A DNA stretch of 64,000 bases from Prevotellaceae bacterium (lineage in GTDB: Bacteria; Bacteroidota; Bacteroidia; Bacteroidales; UBA932), in the NCBI GenBank assembly GCA_031263585.1, contig JAISFN010000180.1:1-64000 (forward strand). The letters run 5' to 3'. The notes below the pieces were generated by a model. The model was not told where the DNA came from, did no database searches, and worked only from the letters and a program-made list of their open reading frames with translations. The position numbers and the translations under genes were made by a program. Shown here in pieces: positions 51,228-61,083 of the stretch. The stretch's first letter is position 1. Each line of letters begins with the position of its first letter.

Positions 51228-53792
51228 TTAAAATGCCGGACGTAACCTGAAACGTATCCCCCATACCGGAATATTCGGATTATCCAGATAATTTAACCGT
51301 TTAATAAGGTCGATACGTAAAAACTTAAATATATTATCAATAGCCACACTTATCTCCATATAGGGATTCCTGCCATTGAGTGCAAATGTTGACGGTTGCC
51401 CGTCTTTCATTGGGAACCGGAATAGCAACGGATTATTTTCAGGTTTATTTTTGTCTTCCAATGTTCCCCAAAATATTTTAAAAGTAACAAACTCGCGCAA
51501 TTTAAGCTTTCGCACAAGAGGTATACGGTTGGCAATAAAACCGTTAAACCCATAGGATATATTTGCACTGACATACTGGTCGGTAACAAATTCCATGTAG
51601 TTCATCATATTATATGCCTCATCCTGATATGCATATGCCTGGTTAGCCTGTGGGGTAATCAATAACGGATAAGGGACAGAGTTCCAAACTTTACCTGCTT
51701 TAAGCCATGTATCGGCATAACCGAATCCACCAATCCACCAGCGTTTGTAAAATGTAACATCGGTACGATTATACGTGTATTTTCCTCCTAACAAATCACT
51801 TATCCCCAGCTTATGTCCCAGTTCAACTATCGGTTCGGTTTGATTCAACGGGAAACGGTTTTCCTGAATCTGGAAAAAACGCTCGTTGGGCGCAAAACGC
51901 AAAAACAAACCGAATACACTTGTTGTTATATGATTAAACCGTTCGTTGTTCCCATTTACATATTCCAAATTTTTCATAGGATAGGTTTTTAACCAGGTAA
52001 AACTCGGCTCGAATGAAAAACCATTGGTATTTTCTTTTGTCCACAAAAGTTCGAACTTCCGCTCGTAGTTAATCTTATCAACCTCGCCCCGGATAAACGA
52101 CAAAAACAATTTATCGCCACTGCCATACAAAAATGCCTGGCCGGGTATTTTTACATCATATTGGTAACTTACTTTTAGTAAGTTCATAGGATACTCCCAC
52201 GGATTTTGCTTCTTTTTCAGGAACGAGTACATAGCGGTTCCGTTATATTTAAATTCCTTATCTTTAAAGCCATATGCCCCGTACATCTCAAAAAACCAAT
52301 TTTGGTTAAAGTTACCGTTGGTTTTGCCGCCAAAGCGTACGCGCAAACCTTCCAACGAGTTAAAGCTGGCAAATGAAATTATCGGCCCCATATCAAATTT
52401 ACCCATTTCAAGATAACCCGAAAATACAATGCCTAATAAATTAAGGGCATGTTTTACTATTGGCACTTTTTTTATCGAATCGACCATCGAAAAAATGCCT
52501 TCTTCATGCTCTGTCAATGACTGGTGCCGTAAAGTAGTCCAATACTCGATAGGCCGGGCGTCATAATCCGGCAGCTTAATTATTTTTTCAGTACCCCGGT
52601 ATATACTGTTTGGCTGGGGTTCATCAAAAACATAATCTTTATATGATACCATACGCTGTGCTAAAATCGAACGTTTATCGCCACTTGCATAAACAAATTC
52701 AAGGGTAGCGTTATTCGTATTCAAACACCATGTACTATTTTGCAGCTTAAAGTTCTGCAATAAAATAAAATTACGAATAAAATTTACATTGGCATTAGGA
52801 GCCATACGTAACTCGGATTGTTTAATGGCGTAAGTCGAATCTGTTGTGATGTATATATTCCCACGGAAGCCAAAATCACCCTCGTTTCGGGGGAAAAATC
52901 CTAACTGGATGCAATTTACATCGTCTACCATTAATGTGTCCATAATGTGGAAACGATAATAATTGGGCGCAAACGGCGAAAGAGGCCCCATGTATTTATT
53001 ATCGAATAGCATTATTTCATTATCATACACATTTACATTGCCAAAAACATCCGTTACATAGTTTTCAACACTTTCCATATTCACAAGTTGATGAATATCA
53101 ATCATACGGCTAGCATTGATATATTCTTTTTTATCTTCCGGAGATTTACGGTAATAGTTTGTTGATGATGCTTCCTTGAAAAAGACAGGCAATACCTTTT
53201 GTCCTGTTATTTCGGACGAATCCAGATGGTCGAAAATGATCCGTAAGCGTTTGTAAGCCCCTTTATTATGTGTTGAATCGACAAAAAAGTTATTCAAACC
53301 CAGTTCTAATTTTTCATATTTGTCATACTGGTAATACTCATGCGATTCGATTCTGTTATTATCCTTATTGGCAATTACTTTACGAACCAAATCGACGGCA
53401 GGGTTATTTTTATTGCTATATTTTGTCCGCTTGGCTGACACCACGGCTGCTTCCAACGTTTCCGATTGCGGTTTCAGCCTAACGTTAATCACTTGGTTAA
53501 CTCCCCTTTTGATTTTTACATCAATCGGAATATAACCCATCAGGATAACTTGCATGACATCTTTTTCGGCAATGCCCCTCAGCACATAAGTTCCGTCGAG
53601 TTCGGAATAGACCCCTACCGGACTCTTGCCCGGAAACACAACACTTACAAAAGGTAATCTTTCCCCCGTTTTTTCATCGGTAATTATTCCGTTTACTTGT
53701 GTAATCGACTGGGCACTCGCCCCGATCGAAAATAAACCGAGAAGAATTATACATAATATATTTTTTTTAATGTTTATATTTAACAATTTCAT
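51228..53792 (-). CDS. DUF5686 / carboxypeptidase-like regulatory domain outer-membrane protein
   Basis: 854 aa; signal peptide, GIITDEKTGERLPFVSVVFPGKSPVGVYSELDGTYVL, long beta-barrel-like C-terminus ending GIRFRLRPAF. Confidence 0.88.
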   Translation of the reverse strand: MKLLNINIKKNILCIILLGLFSIGASAQSITQVNGIITDEKTGERLPFVSVVFPGKSPVGVYSELDGTYVLRGIAEKDVMQVILMGYIPIDVKIKRGVNQVINVRLKPQSETLEAAVVSAKRTKYSNKNNPAVDLVRKVIANKDNNRIESHEYYQYDKYEKLELGLNNFFVDSTHNKGAYKRLRIIFDHLDSSEITGQKVLPVFFKEASSTNYYRKSPEDKKEYINASRMIDIHQLVNMESVENYVTDVFGNVNVYDNEIMLFDNKYMGPLSPFAPNYYRFHIMDTLMVDDVNCIQLGFFPRNEGDFGFRGNIYITTDSTYAIKQSELRMAPNANVNFIRNFILLQNFKLQNSTWCLNTNNATLEFVYASGDKRSILAQRMVSYKDYVFDEPQPNSIYRGTEKIIKLPDYDARPIEYWTTLRHQSLTEHEEGIFSMVDSIKKVPIVKHALNLLGIVFSGYLEMGKFDMGPIISFASFNSLEGLRVRFGGKTNGNFNQNWFFEMYGAYGFKDKEFKYNGTAMYSFLKKKQNPWEYPMNLLKVSYQYDVKIPGQAFLYGSGDKLFLSFIRGEVDKINYERKFELLWTKENTNGFSFEPSFTWLKTYPMKNLEYVNGNNERFNHITTSVFGLFLRFAPNERFFQIQENRFPLNQTEPIVELGHKLGISDLLGGKYTYNRTDVTFYKRWWIGGFGYADTWLKAGKVWNSVPYPLLITPQANQAYAYQDEAYNMMNYMEFVTDQYVSANISYGFNGFIANRIPLVRKLKLREFVTFKIFWGTLEDKNKPENNPLLFRFPMKDGQPSTFALNGRNPYMEISVAIDNIFKFLRIDLIKRLNYLDNPNIPVWGIRFRLRPAF

Positions 53793-54435
53793 AGTTTATA
53801 TGTCTAATTCAAAAAGTATAAGCCTATTTTTAAGCTTAAATATATTATAACATTATACTTAGTCTATTTTTTTATTACTTAAATAAAAACAAATCTATTT
53901 CTATGAATTTACTTTTTATTACTTCATTCTCTATGATTTGTATAACAAATATATAAGTTACAGCTTGATTTTTAAAGGGACAAAGGTAAGAATAAAACTA
54001 AAGAAACAAAAATAGTTTCCATATTTTTATCATATGACCTAAATATAATCCAAATAAAAATTAATGATGTAATAAAAGCTTAAACACATAATACACTACA
54101 TACATGATTATTAACTTCTGTTCACAATATTTAACAGAGATTTATTTGAAAATCCATATGAGATTTACGAAAATCTCGTACATTTGCGAAACAATCGTAA
54201 ATAATTAATATTGTAAAATATACAAACATATTGTAGAATATCGTAAAACATTTTTAAGAAAACAAAAGATAATACAATTATATAAATTCATATTATTAAG
54301 ACATACAATATATTATAGACATGGTACAATATTTGTAATGGTAAAATATAATAAACTTGCATCCAATTAAAAATACTCCATATAAGGTGTTTTAGCAATA
54401 ATAATCGTGCCAGTTTTTATATTTCCATCAAAAAA

Positions 54436-55530
54436 ATGCAATTAATATTAAATCAAATAAATATGAAAAAAATTATAGTGCTTTGTTTATCGACCTTTTT
54501 GTTTTTTGGAGCATACGCTCAGAATAAAGGCCCTGTTATTGATTTCGTAAAAAAAACTCACGATTTCGGCTCCATTAAAGAGAAAGGAGGGATTGTCAGC
54601 TGTACTTTCGAATTTACAAATAAAGGCTCGGCTCCGTTGGTTATCAATAATGTTTTGGCCTCGTGCGGTTGTACTACCCCCGAATGGACCAAAGCGCCAG
54701 TAGCTCCCGGAAAAAACGGCAGTATTAAAATAGCTTACAACCCCGACGGTCGCCCGTATCCGTTCGACAAAACTGTAACAGTAAATAGTAACGCATCGGA
54801 ATCCACTGTTATTTTGCATATTAAAGGAAATGTAGAGCAAAAACCATTAACTATTGAGGAACAATATCCTGCAACAATAGGTGCGTTGCGGTTAAAAAAC
54901 AGCATAATAGCTATGGCGCGTATGACGAATACAGCAAGCCGCACTGAAGTAATGGAAATGTACAATGATGGAACATCTCCGCTTATTGTAAGCTTTGAAA
55001 ATGTACCTGCTTATATAAAGATGGAAGCCAGCCCTATCAGTATCGGTGCAAAACAAAAAGGCACTATAAAATGTACATATATTGCCGCCCAAAAAAAGGA
55101 TTTTGGCCCGGTAAGCGATATGGTTACAATTAAAGCGAACAACGCTAAAGGCAACCTCGAAATACAGGCTACAATTGAAGAAGACTTTTCGAAACTAACA
55201 GCAGCCGATTTTGAAAAAGCTCCCGTTGCCGTGGTAAAAAGCGCATCGGTAAGTTTTGGTTCGATTAAAAAAGGTGAACAAGCTACCGTAAGTTACGAAA
55301 TTACTAACGCTGGTAAAAGCGACCTGACAATCCGTAAATTAACACCCGATTGCAAATGCATACAAGCTAAAGCAGAATCTCAAACCATTAAAGCCGGACA
55401 AACAGCTACTGTAACAGCCGTATTAAACAGCGCAAACGAAGTAGGGCAAAAATTTTACAATATTACAGCTACAACAAATGCTCCCCGCCAGCAATTGCTT
55501 AACCTGTTTATGTCGGGAAATATTCAATAA
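54436..55530 (+). CDS. DUF1573 domain-containing secreted protein
   Basis: KKTHDFGSIKEKGGIVSCTFEFTNKGSAPLVINNVLASCGCTTPEWTKAPVAPGKNGSIKIAYNPDGRPYPFDKTVTV. Confidence 0.93.
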   Translation: MQLILNQINMKKIIVLCLSTFLFFGAYAQNKGPVIDFVKKTHDFGSIKEKGGIVSCTFEFTNKGSAPLVINNVLASCGCTTPEWTKAPVAPGKNGSIKIAYNPDGRPYPFDKTVTVNSNASESTVILHIKGNVEQKPLTIEEQYPATIGALRLKNSIIAMARMTNTASRTEVMEMYNDGTSPLIVSFENVPAYIKMEASPISIGAKQKGTIKCTYIAAQKKDFGPVSDMVTIKANNAKGNLEIQATIEEDFSKLTAADFEKAPVAVVKSASVSFGSIKKGEQATVSYEITNAGKSDLTIRKLTPDCKCIQAKAESQTIKAGQTATVTAVLNSANEVGQKFYNITATTNAPRQQLLNLFMSGNIQ

Positions 55531-55659
55531 AATAATACTATTATAATAAATTATCAAATTTTTACAATTTTTCAAAGAGATTCATAACTAATGTCATACG
55601 AAAGTTTATAATTTTGCAAACTGAATTTCGATGGATACTTATTAAATTAAAAATACAAT

Positions 55660-56733
55660 ATGATGAAAAAGATTTTTTCGCTTATCTGTTTACTCGTATT
55701 TGCAGGTATAATTAATTTAAATGCACAACAAGGCGGTCCTGCTATTCTTTTCTCTAGAACGGTTCATGATTTTGGAACAATCATGGAATCGGACGGGCCG
55801 GTTACGTGTACTTTCGAATTTAAAAATACCGGGAACCAACCACTAGTTCTTAACAATGTAGCCGCTTCATGCGGTTGTACTTCTCCCGGTTGGACAAGAG
55901 AGCCTATAGCACCTGGAGAAAAAGGCGAAGTAAAAGCAACTTATAATCCGGTAGGACGTGTAGCACCTTTTGATAAAACAATCACCGTGCAATCCAACGG
56001 AACACCAGGCAGGATTGTATTGCATATAAAAGGTGTTGTGACGCGTAAACCAGTTGATTTAAAGGTAAGTTACCCGCTATCAATCGGCAATTTAAGGTTG
56101 AAAAAAACGGAAGCTTCTATCGGCGTAATTGCAAGCAACAATACCAAAGTCGTAACACTTGAAATAGCAAATGCTGAAGATATTCCTGTTTCTTTTTCAT
56201 TCGACAAGGTTCCGGAGTATATAAAAATAAATGCTGAACCGGCCACCTTACAGCCTAAACAGCAAGGCTTAATTAGAATTACGTATAACGCCGCTCAAAA
56301 CAAAAATTTTGGCTATTCGAAAAATCCGATCGAAATAAAAGTAGGCGACCAAAAAGGTATTATCGACATAACAGCGCTGGTTCAAGAACATATCGAAAAA
56401 CCTTCGGCCGACCAAATTGATTTGGTTCCACGCGTATCGATAAAAAGTAGAACCTTCGACTTTGGGACGGCTGTTAAAGGTAAAGCTGTTACTGCGTCAT
56501 ATGAGATTACAAACGAAGGTAAAAACGAGTTGGTTTTACATAACATAAGTTCGGATAATGCCTTAAAATCATCTATGAAAAACGAAACAAAAATAAAAGC
56601 GGGTAAAACAGTCACTATTAAATTAACATATATGCCTACCGAACAGGGCGCAAACAATTGCAAAGCCTACTTAACCACAAACGACCCTGGAAATACTTTA
56701 ATCGAATTAAATATCAAAGGAGCTGTTAATTAA
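55660..56733 (+). CDS. DUF1573 domain-containing secreted protein (tandem paralogue)
   Basis: RTVHDFGTIMESDGPVTCTFEFKNTGNQPLVLNNVAASCGCTSPGWTREPIAPGEKGEVKATYNPVGRVAPFDKTITV. Confidence 0.93.
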   Translation: MMKKIFSLICLLVFAGIINLNAQQGGPAILFSRTVHDFGTIMESDGPVTCTFEFKNTGNQPLVLNNVAASCGCTSPGWTREPIAPGEKGEVKATYNPVGRVAPFDKTITVQSNGTPGRIVLHIKGVVTRKPVDLKVSYPLSIGNLRLKKTEASIGVIASNNTKVVTLEIANAEDIPVSFSFDKVPEYIKINAEPATLQPKQQGLIRITYNAAQNKNFGYSKNPIEIKVGDQKGIIDITALVQEHIEKPSADQIDLVPRVSIKSRTFDFGTAVKGKAVTASYEITNEGKNELVLHNISSDNALKSSMKNETKIKAGKTVTIKLTYMPTEQGANNCKAYLTTNDPGNTLIELNIKGAVN

Positions 56734-56855
56734 ATATTGAAAATTTAATATTGTCGATTTTAGATTTTTATAATATTTTAATATAATACATTTTATGAGT
56801 TTTGGAATACGACAGTAAATTATTTTGACCACTTAATACTGAATTATTATAACAA

Positions 56856-56883
56856 CCAAAAGCGACCATCAGGTCGCTTTTGG
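56856..56883 (+). terminator. terminator CCAAAAGCGACC atca GGTCGCTTTTGG
   Basis: perfect 12-bp stem with 4-nt loop downstream of the DUF1573 pair. Confidence 0.85.
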
Positions 56884-56961
56884 TTTTGTGGGTAACGTAC
56901 CTATTTTTTACATTGAGCTATCACCGTTCAATAAAACCTCATTTGTCTAGGACAAACGGGG

Positions 56962-57434
56962 TATGAAAACAGCCAAAGATTTGAAGAAAAAAATGTCTGA
57001 TTTAGGGGTCTTACGGAAGTATTGCCAGTGATGATTGGGATAGCTTCGTGGCAATATTCAGAGGCGGAAACCATACGTATAGGAAAGAAATATACCGTAG
57101 GTATCGAAGGGAATAATCGTCGGCTGAAACATCGTATCCGCAGGGTATTCCATAAAACTTTCTGTTTTTCAAAAAACTTGTTTAATCATTTGAAAGCTGT
57201 CAATCCCGCTTTCTTTTACGTCAATTTTGACTTTGTCTATTTAGCATCAGGGCAACCGCACTAAAAATATCACTAATATAATACTATGATAATATGCGAG
57301 TTATAAAAAATAATATTTCTAATATTATCTATCCAGACAAAATGAATCAAATTACAATATTTTTACAATCAGATATTTATAAAATAGATGAAATTTTGCT
57401 GCGGTTGCCCTGATTTAGCATACTTTGGAAAACA
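56962..57434 (+). mobile_element. IS1-family 3' remnant, interrupted by a MITE-like element
   Basis: KTAKDLKKKMSDLG, SDDWDSFVAIF, GKKYTVGIEGNNRRLKHRIRRVFHKTFCFSKNLFNHLKAVNPAFFYVNFDFVY; 3' end ATTTAGCATACTTTGG matches the end of the IS1 copy at 29349. Confidence 0.85.
57248..57412. mobile_element. 165-bp non-coding MITE-like element with 13-bp perfect TIRs and 9-bp target duplication
   Basis: CAGGGCAACCGCA (57248-57260) ... TGCGGTTGCCCTG (57400-57412); ATTTAGCAT at 57239-57247 and 57413-57421. Confidence 0.88.
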
Positions 57435-57439
57435 CTACC

Positions 57440-57590
57440 AAAATTTGATTTAGTACGCCATTGCAAGGGCAAAACCCGAAGTAACCGAGTTTTGCAAACT
57501 CACTACAGATAATCCAGTATTTTTCATTTCATACCAATAATTAGATCTACATTACTATATATAAATAATTTAATACTTGATTGTTTTTTC
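57440..57590 (+). repeat. dispersed intergenic repeat, copy B
   Basis: AAATTTGATTTAGTACGCCATTGCAAGG...AACCGAG...CTACAGATAATCCAGTATTTTTCATTTC...AATAATTTAATACTTGATTGTTTTTT parallels copy A at 50961-51088. Confidence 0.8.
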
Positions 57591-57836
57591 ATGCAGTTGA
57601 CTTGTACATAAACACCCCATATTTGTACGAAGCGGTTTTCTTTTTAAACTTTATTAAAGATGATTTAAACAGCCCTGGAAAACAAGGCTCATTCAAAAAT
57701 TATACTAAATATTGTAAATTGAATGTTATTTTAATTATTAGATAATAAGAAATTTATAATTTTATGAATACGACAATAATTTATTTCGACTACTTAAAAG
57801 AAAAGCTTTTTATATGATAATGTTTTATTTTTTTAA

Positions 57837-57844
57837 TACTTTTG
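57837..57844 (+). promoter_or_regulatory. -7 box TACTTTTG upstream of the decarboxylase gene
   Basis: matches TAnnTTTG 50 nt before the ATG. Confidence 0.55.
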
Positions 57845-57894
57845 CTTCCAATTTAATAATTAATTATTTTTTTATGCGTTAATTATCTAAAAGG

Positions 57895-59292
57895 ATGAAG
57901 AATAAATATATTGATTTGATTGAGCAAACCTTCGATTTCCCGCAACCGGAGTTTAAGGTAATTGACAACGAATTATATTTTAATGATGTTGCCCTTATGG
58001 ACATCATAAAACAATACGGAACGCCTTTAAAAATAACTTATTTACCTAAAATAAGTCAGAATATACAAAAAGCCAAACGCCTTTTCAATGTAGCTATGGC
58101 TAAAGTTGACTATCGGGGCAATTATAATTATTGTTACTGCACAAAAAGTTCGCATTTTGCGTTTGTAATGGAAGAGGCTTTGAAAAACGATATCCATATC
58201 GAAACCTCATCGGCCTTCGACATTAATATAATTGAAGATTTATACGCCCAAGGGCTTATCAATAAAGACAAGTGGATTATATGCAACGGTTTTAAAAAGC
58301 GTGCTTATACTGAGAATATCGCCATTTTGATTAATAACGGCTGGATTAATACCATTCCGGTTATCGATAACATGATTGAAATTGATATGCTGTCAAATGC
58401 TTTGGAAAAAAAATGCCGCATCGGTATACGTATTGCTGCCGAAGAAGAACCTAAGTTTGAGTTTTATACATCGCGTTTGGGTATACGTTACAGCGATATC
58501 GTTCCTTTTTATCAGAACAAAATAAAAAAGAATCCAAAATTCGAGCTGAAAATGCTTCACTTTTTCCTGAATACAGGGGTAAAAGATGATGCCTATTACT
58601 GGAACGAGCTATCCAAGTGCGTAAATGTTTATTGCGATTTGAAAAAGGTATGTCCTACTCTCGATTCCCTTAACATCGGGGGTGGTTTTCCTATCAAAAA
58701 TTCATTGCAGTTTGATTACGATTACGAATATATGGCGGAAGAAATTATTGCCCAGATAAAAAGTATCTGTAATCAACGTGATATTATAGAACCCCATATA
58801 TTTACCGAGTTCGGCAGCTTTACTGTAGGAGAAAGCGGCGCTACGATTTACTCGATCCTCGGACAAAAGCAACAAAATGACCGTGAGCGCTGGTATATGA
58901 TCGACAGCTCGTTTATGACAACTTTGCCGGATACATGGGCTTTGAAACAACGTTTTATTATGTTGCCCATTAACCGCTGGGATTCGGAATATCAACGGGT
59001 AATTTTAGGCGGATTGACTTGCGACAGCAGCGATTATTATAACTCCGAGGCACATGCCAACGCCATATTTTTACCAAAACTACCGACAGAGCAGGGAGAG
59101 ACCCAATATATCGGGTTTTTCCATACGGGCGCTTACCAGGAAAGTATCGGCGGATTCGGCGGAATACAACATTGCCTGCTCCCCGCTCCGAAACACATAA
59201 TCATTGACCGAGATGAAAACGAAGAGTATTATACCCGCTTATTCAGCAAGGAACAAAGCCATCGGTCGATGTTACGGACTTTAGGCTATTAG
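57895..59292 (+). CDS. arginine decarboxylase-like PLP enzyme (fold type III)
   Basis: 465 aa; YGTPLKITYLPKISQNI, YNYCYCTKSSHFAFVMEEAL (PLP-lysine region), LNIGGGFPI, FTEFGSFTVGESGATIYSILGQKQQ. Confidence 0.85.
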   Translation: MKNKYIDLIEQTFDFPQPEFKVIDNELYFNDVALMDIIKQYGTPLKITYLPKISQNIQKAKRLFNVAMAKVDYRGNYNYCYCTKSSHFAFVMEEALKNDIHIETSSAFDINIIEDLYAQGLINKDKWIICNGFKKRAYTENIAILINNGWINTIPVIDNMIEIDMLSNALEKKCRIGIRIAAEEEPKFEFYTSRLGIRYSDIVPFYQNKIKKNPKFELKMLHFFLNTGVKDDAYYWNELSKCVNVYCDLKKVCPTLDSLNIGGGFPIKNSLQFDYDYEYMAEEIIAQIKSICNQRDIIEPHIFTEFGSFTVGESGATIYSILGQKQQNDRERWYMIDSSFMTTLPDTWALKQRFIMLPINRWDSEYQRVILGGLTCDSSDYYNSEAHANAIFLPKLPTEQGETQYIGFFHTGAYQESIGGFGGIQHCLLPAPKHIIIDRDENEEYYTRLFSKEQSHRSMLRTLGY

Positions 59293-59390
59293 GCAATGTG
59301 CTAATATGCTTATTTGCTAATATGCCAAAATGTTAATGTGCCAATGAAAAAATAAGCAAATTATCACATTAATACATCAGCACATTAATA
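59293..59390. repeat. AT-rich degenerate direct/inverted repeat cluster (ATGTGCTAAT / TGCTAATATGCC / CACATTAATA)
   Basis: several 8-10 nt near-repeats of TGTGCTAAT and reverse complements between two genes. Confidence 0.5.
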
Positions 59391-59392
59391 GA

Positions 59393-60136
59393 ATGTATAA
59401 ATCGCAAATAAAGTTTATTACTTCCCTTTCGGTAAAAAAGTGCCGGAACGAATATGGATTATTTGTTGCCGAAGGCGAAAAGCTGGTGGAAGAATTAACA
59501 AACTCTTCATTCAATCTAAAACATTTATACATAACAGATAAAAGCAGATTGAAATACAGCGGGGCAGAGCTTGTATCGGAATTTGAGATGAAAAAAATAA
59601 GCGGATTAAAAACCCCGTCAACAAGCCTTGCCGTTGTTGAGATTCCCAAGCACACATTAAATATCAAATTGTTACAGAATGAATTAGTACTTGCGCTTGA
59701 TGATGTGCATGATCCCGGTAATTTGGGTACAATAATACGCATTGCCGACTGGTTTAGTATTCGCCATATAATCTGCTCGTTCCATACGGCCGATTGCTAT
59801 AATCCCAAAACCATACAGGCCACCATGGGCGCTATTACCCGCGTAAACGTATATTACGCCGATTTGCTCTCTACCCTGTCGGCAGCTAGGGAATTGAATA
59901 TGCCGGTTTACGGAACTTTTTTGGCAGGAAACAATATTTATCAAGAAAATTTGAGCGATTCGGGTGTTATTATTATGGGCAGCGAGGGACAGGGCATTTC
60001 GCCCGCTCTGGAGGAACTAAGCAACTATAAACTGCACATACCCCCATTTGATGAAAAAAACACCTCAGAGTCGTTAAACGTTGCTGTTGCCGCCAGCATT
60101 GTATGCAGCGAATTCCGTAGAAAAAACCATAATTGA
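59393..60136 (+). CDS. TrmH/SpoU-family RNA 2'-O-methyltransferase
   Basis: LALDDVHDPGNLGTIIRIADWFSI, VIIMGSEGQGISPALEEL, LNVAVAASIVCSEFRR. Confidence 0.94.
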   Translation: MYKSQIKFITSLSVKKCRNEYGLFVAEGEKLVEELTNSSFNLKHLYITDKSRLKYSGAELVSEFEMKKISGLKTPSTSLAVVEIPKHTLNIKLLQNELVLALDDVHDPGNLGTIIRIADWFSIRHIICSFHTADCYNPKTIQATMGAITRVNVYYADLLSTLSAARELNMPVYGTFLAGNNIYQENLSDSGVIIMGSEGQGISPALEELSNYKLHIPPFDEKNTSESLNVAVAASIVCSEFRRKNHN

Positions 60137-60166
60137 TTTGTTTTATCCGATATACTATCCTCCGAT

Positions 60167-60800
60167 ATGTGGAAAATAATGAAAATACTACTTTTATTCG
60201 CTATCCTGATAATAATTGCGATATGGCTTTGCAATGTTGTTGTTAATAAAAAGTCGAACCCATATATTTATGATAATGTTGCGGATATACTGTATAATAA
60301 GGTAGACTTGCTGTTCGGCACATCGAAATATTTGCACAGCGGCACTCCCAACGAATATTTTGCAAACCGGATTACTGCCGCCGCCGATTTATACAATAGC
60401 GGTAAAATAGTCTACATTGTTGCCAGCGGCGATAACCACAGCGTGAAACGCTCGATATGAAAAATGCACTGATAGAACACGGCATACCCGACAGTATAAT
60501 ATACATGGTTTACGCGGGTTTTCGCACTTTCGACTCGGTTATCCGTCGGCAAAAGATATTCAGGCTAAACAGTTTTACGGTTATTTCGCAAAAATTCCAT
60601 AACCAGCGGGCTATTTACATTGCGCAAGTTAACGGGTTTTCGGCAGCAGGGTATAATGCCCAAGATGCCAGTATTGATAACGGATTTAAAAACCCAGGTA
60701 CGCGACAAATTGGCTCGCGTTAAAGTTTTTGTCGACAGGCTTATAAACAAACAGCCCAAGTTTTAGGCGAAGCTATTGAAATTGGGAAAGATAAACCAAA
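60167..60800 (+). pseudogene. SanA/YdcF-like (DUF218) protein, frameshifted
   Basis: N-terminal TM, VDLLFGTSKYLHSGTPNEYFANRITAAADLYNSGKIVYIVASGDN then a frame change to MKNALIEHGIPDSIIYMVYAGFRTFDSVIRRQKIF..NSFTVISQKFHNQRAIYIAQ; the DLKTQVRDKLARVKVFVDRLINKQPK and VLGEAIEIGKDKPN blocks need further shifts. Confidence 0.82.
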
Positions 60801-61083
60801 TTAATTTCTATAAAAGATATTAAGTCCACAACATTAAATAGTTTATATTATCAAAAAGAATAATTTATTGATTTTAAAATTATGGAATCAGCAAGCGATT
60901 AGCATGACCATGTCATCGATTCCAAAATTGCGGCACCTGAGACGTTCTTTGACAATACGGCATTTTTTGATGTCTTCATAAGCGAGTCACATAAAAGAAT
61001 AGCCTATTTTATTAAATACAAGGCCACTTGAAATATAACAGTAATTCTTTCAATTACTTATTTATTTTTAAGATATTTACAAT

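Noticed and set aside
59293-59390. Short repeats resembling a degenerate array, considered as CRISPR
   Set aside because: Units are under 12 nt, imperfect, AT-rich and without regular spacers; no cas genes in the window.
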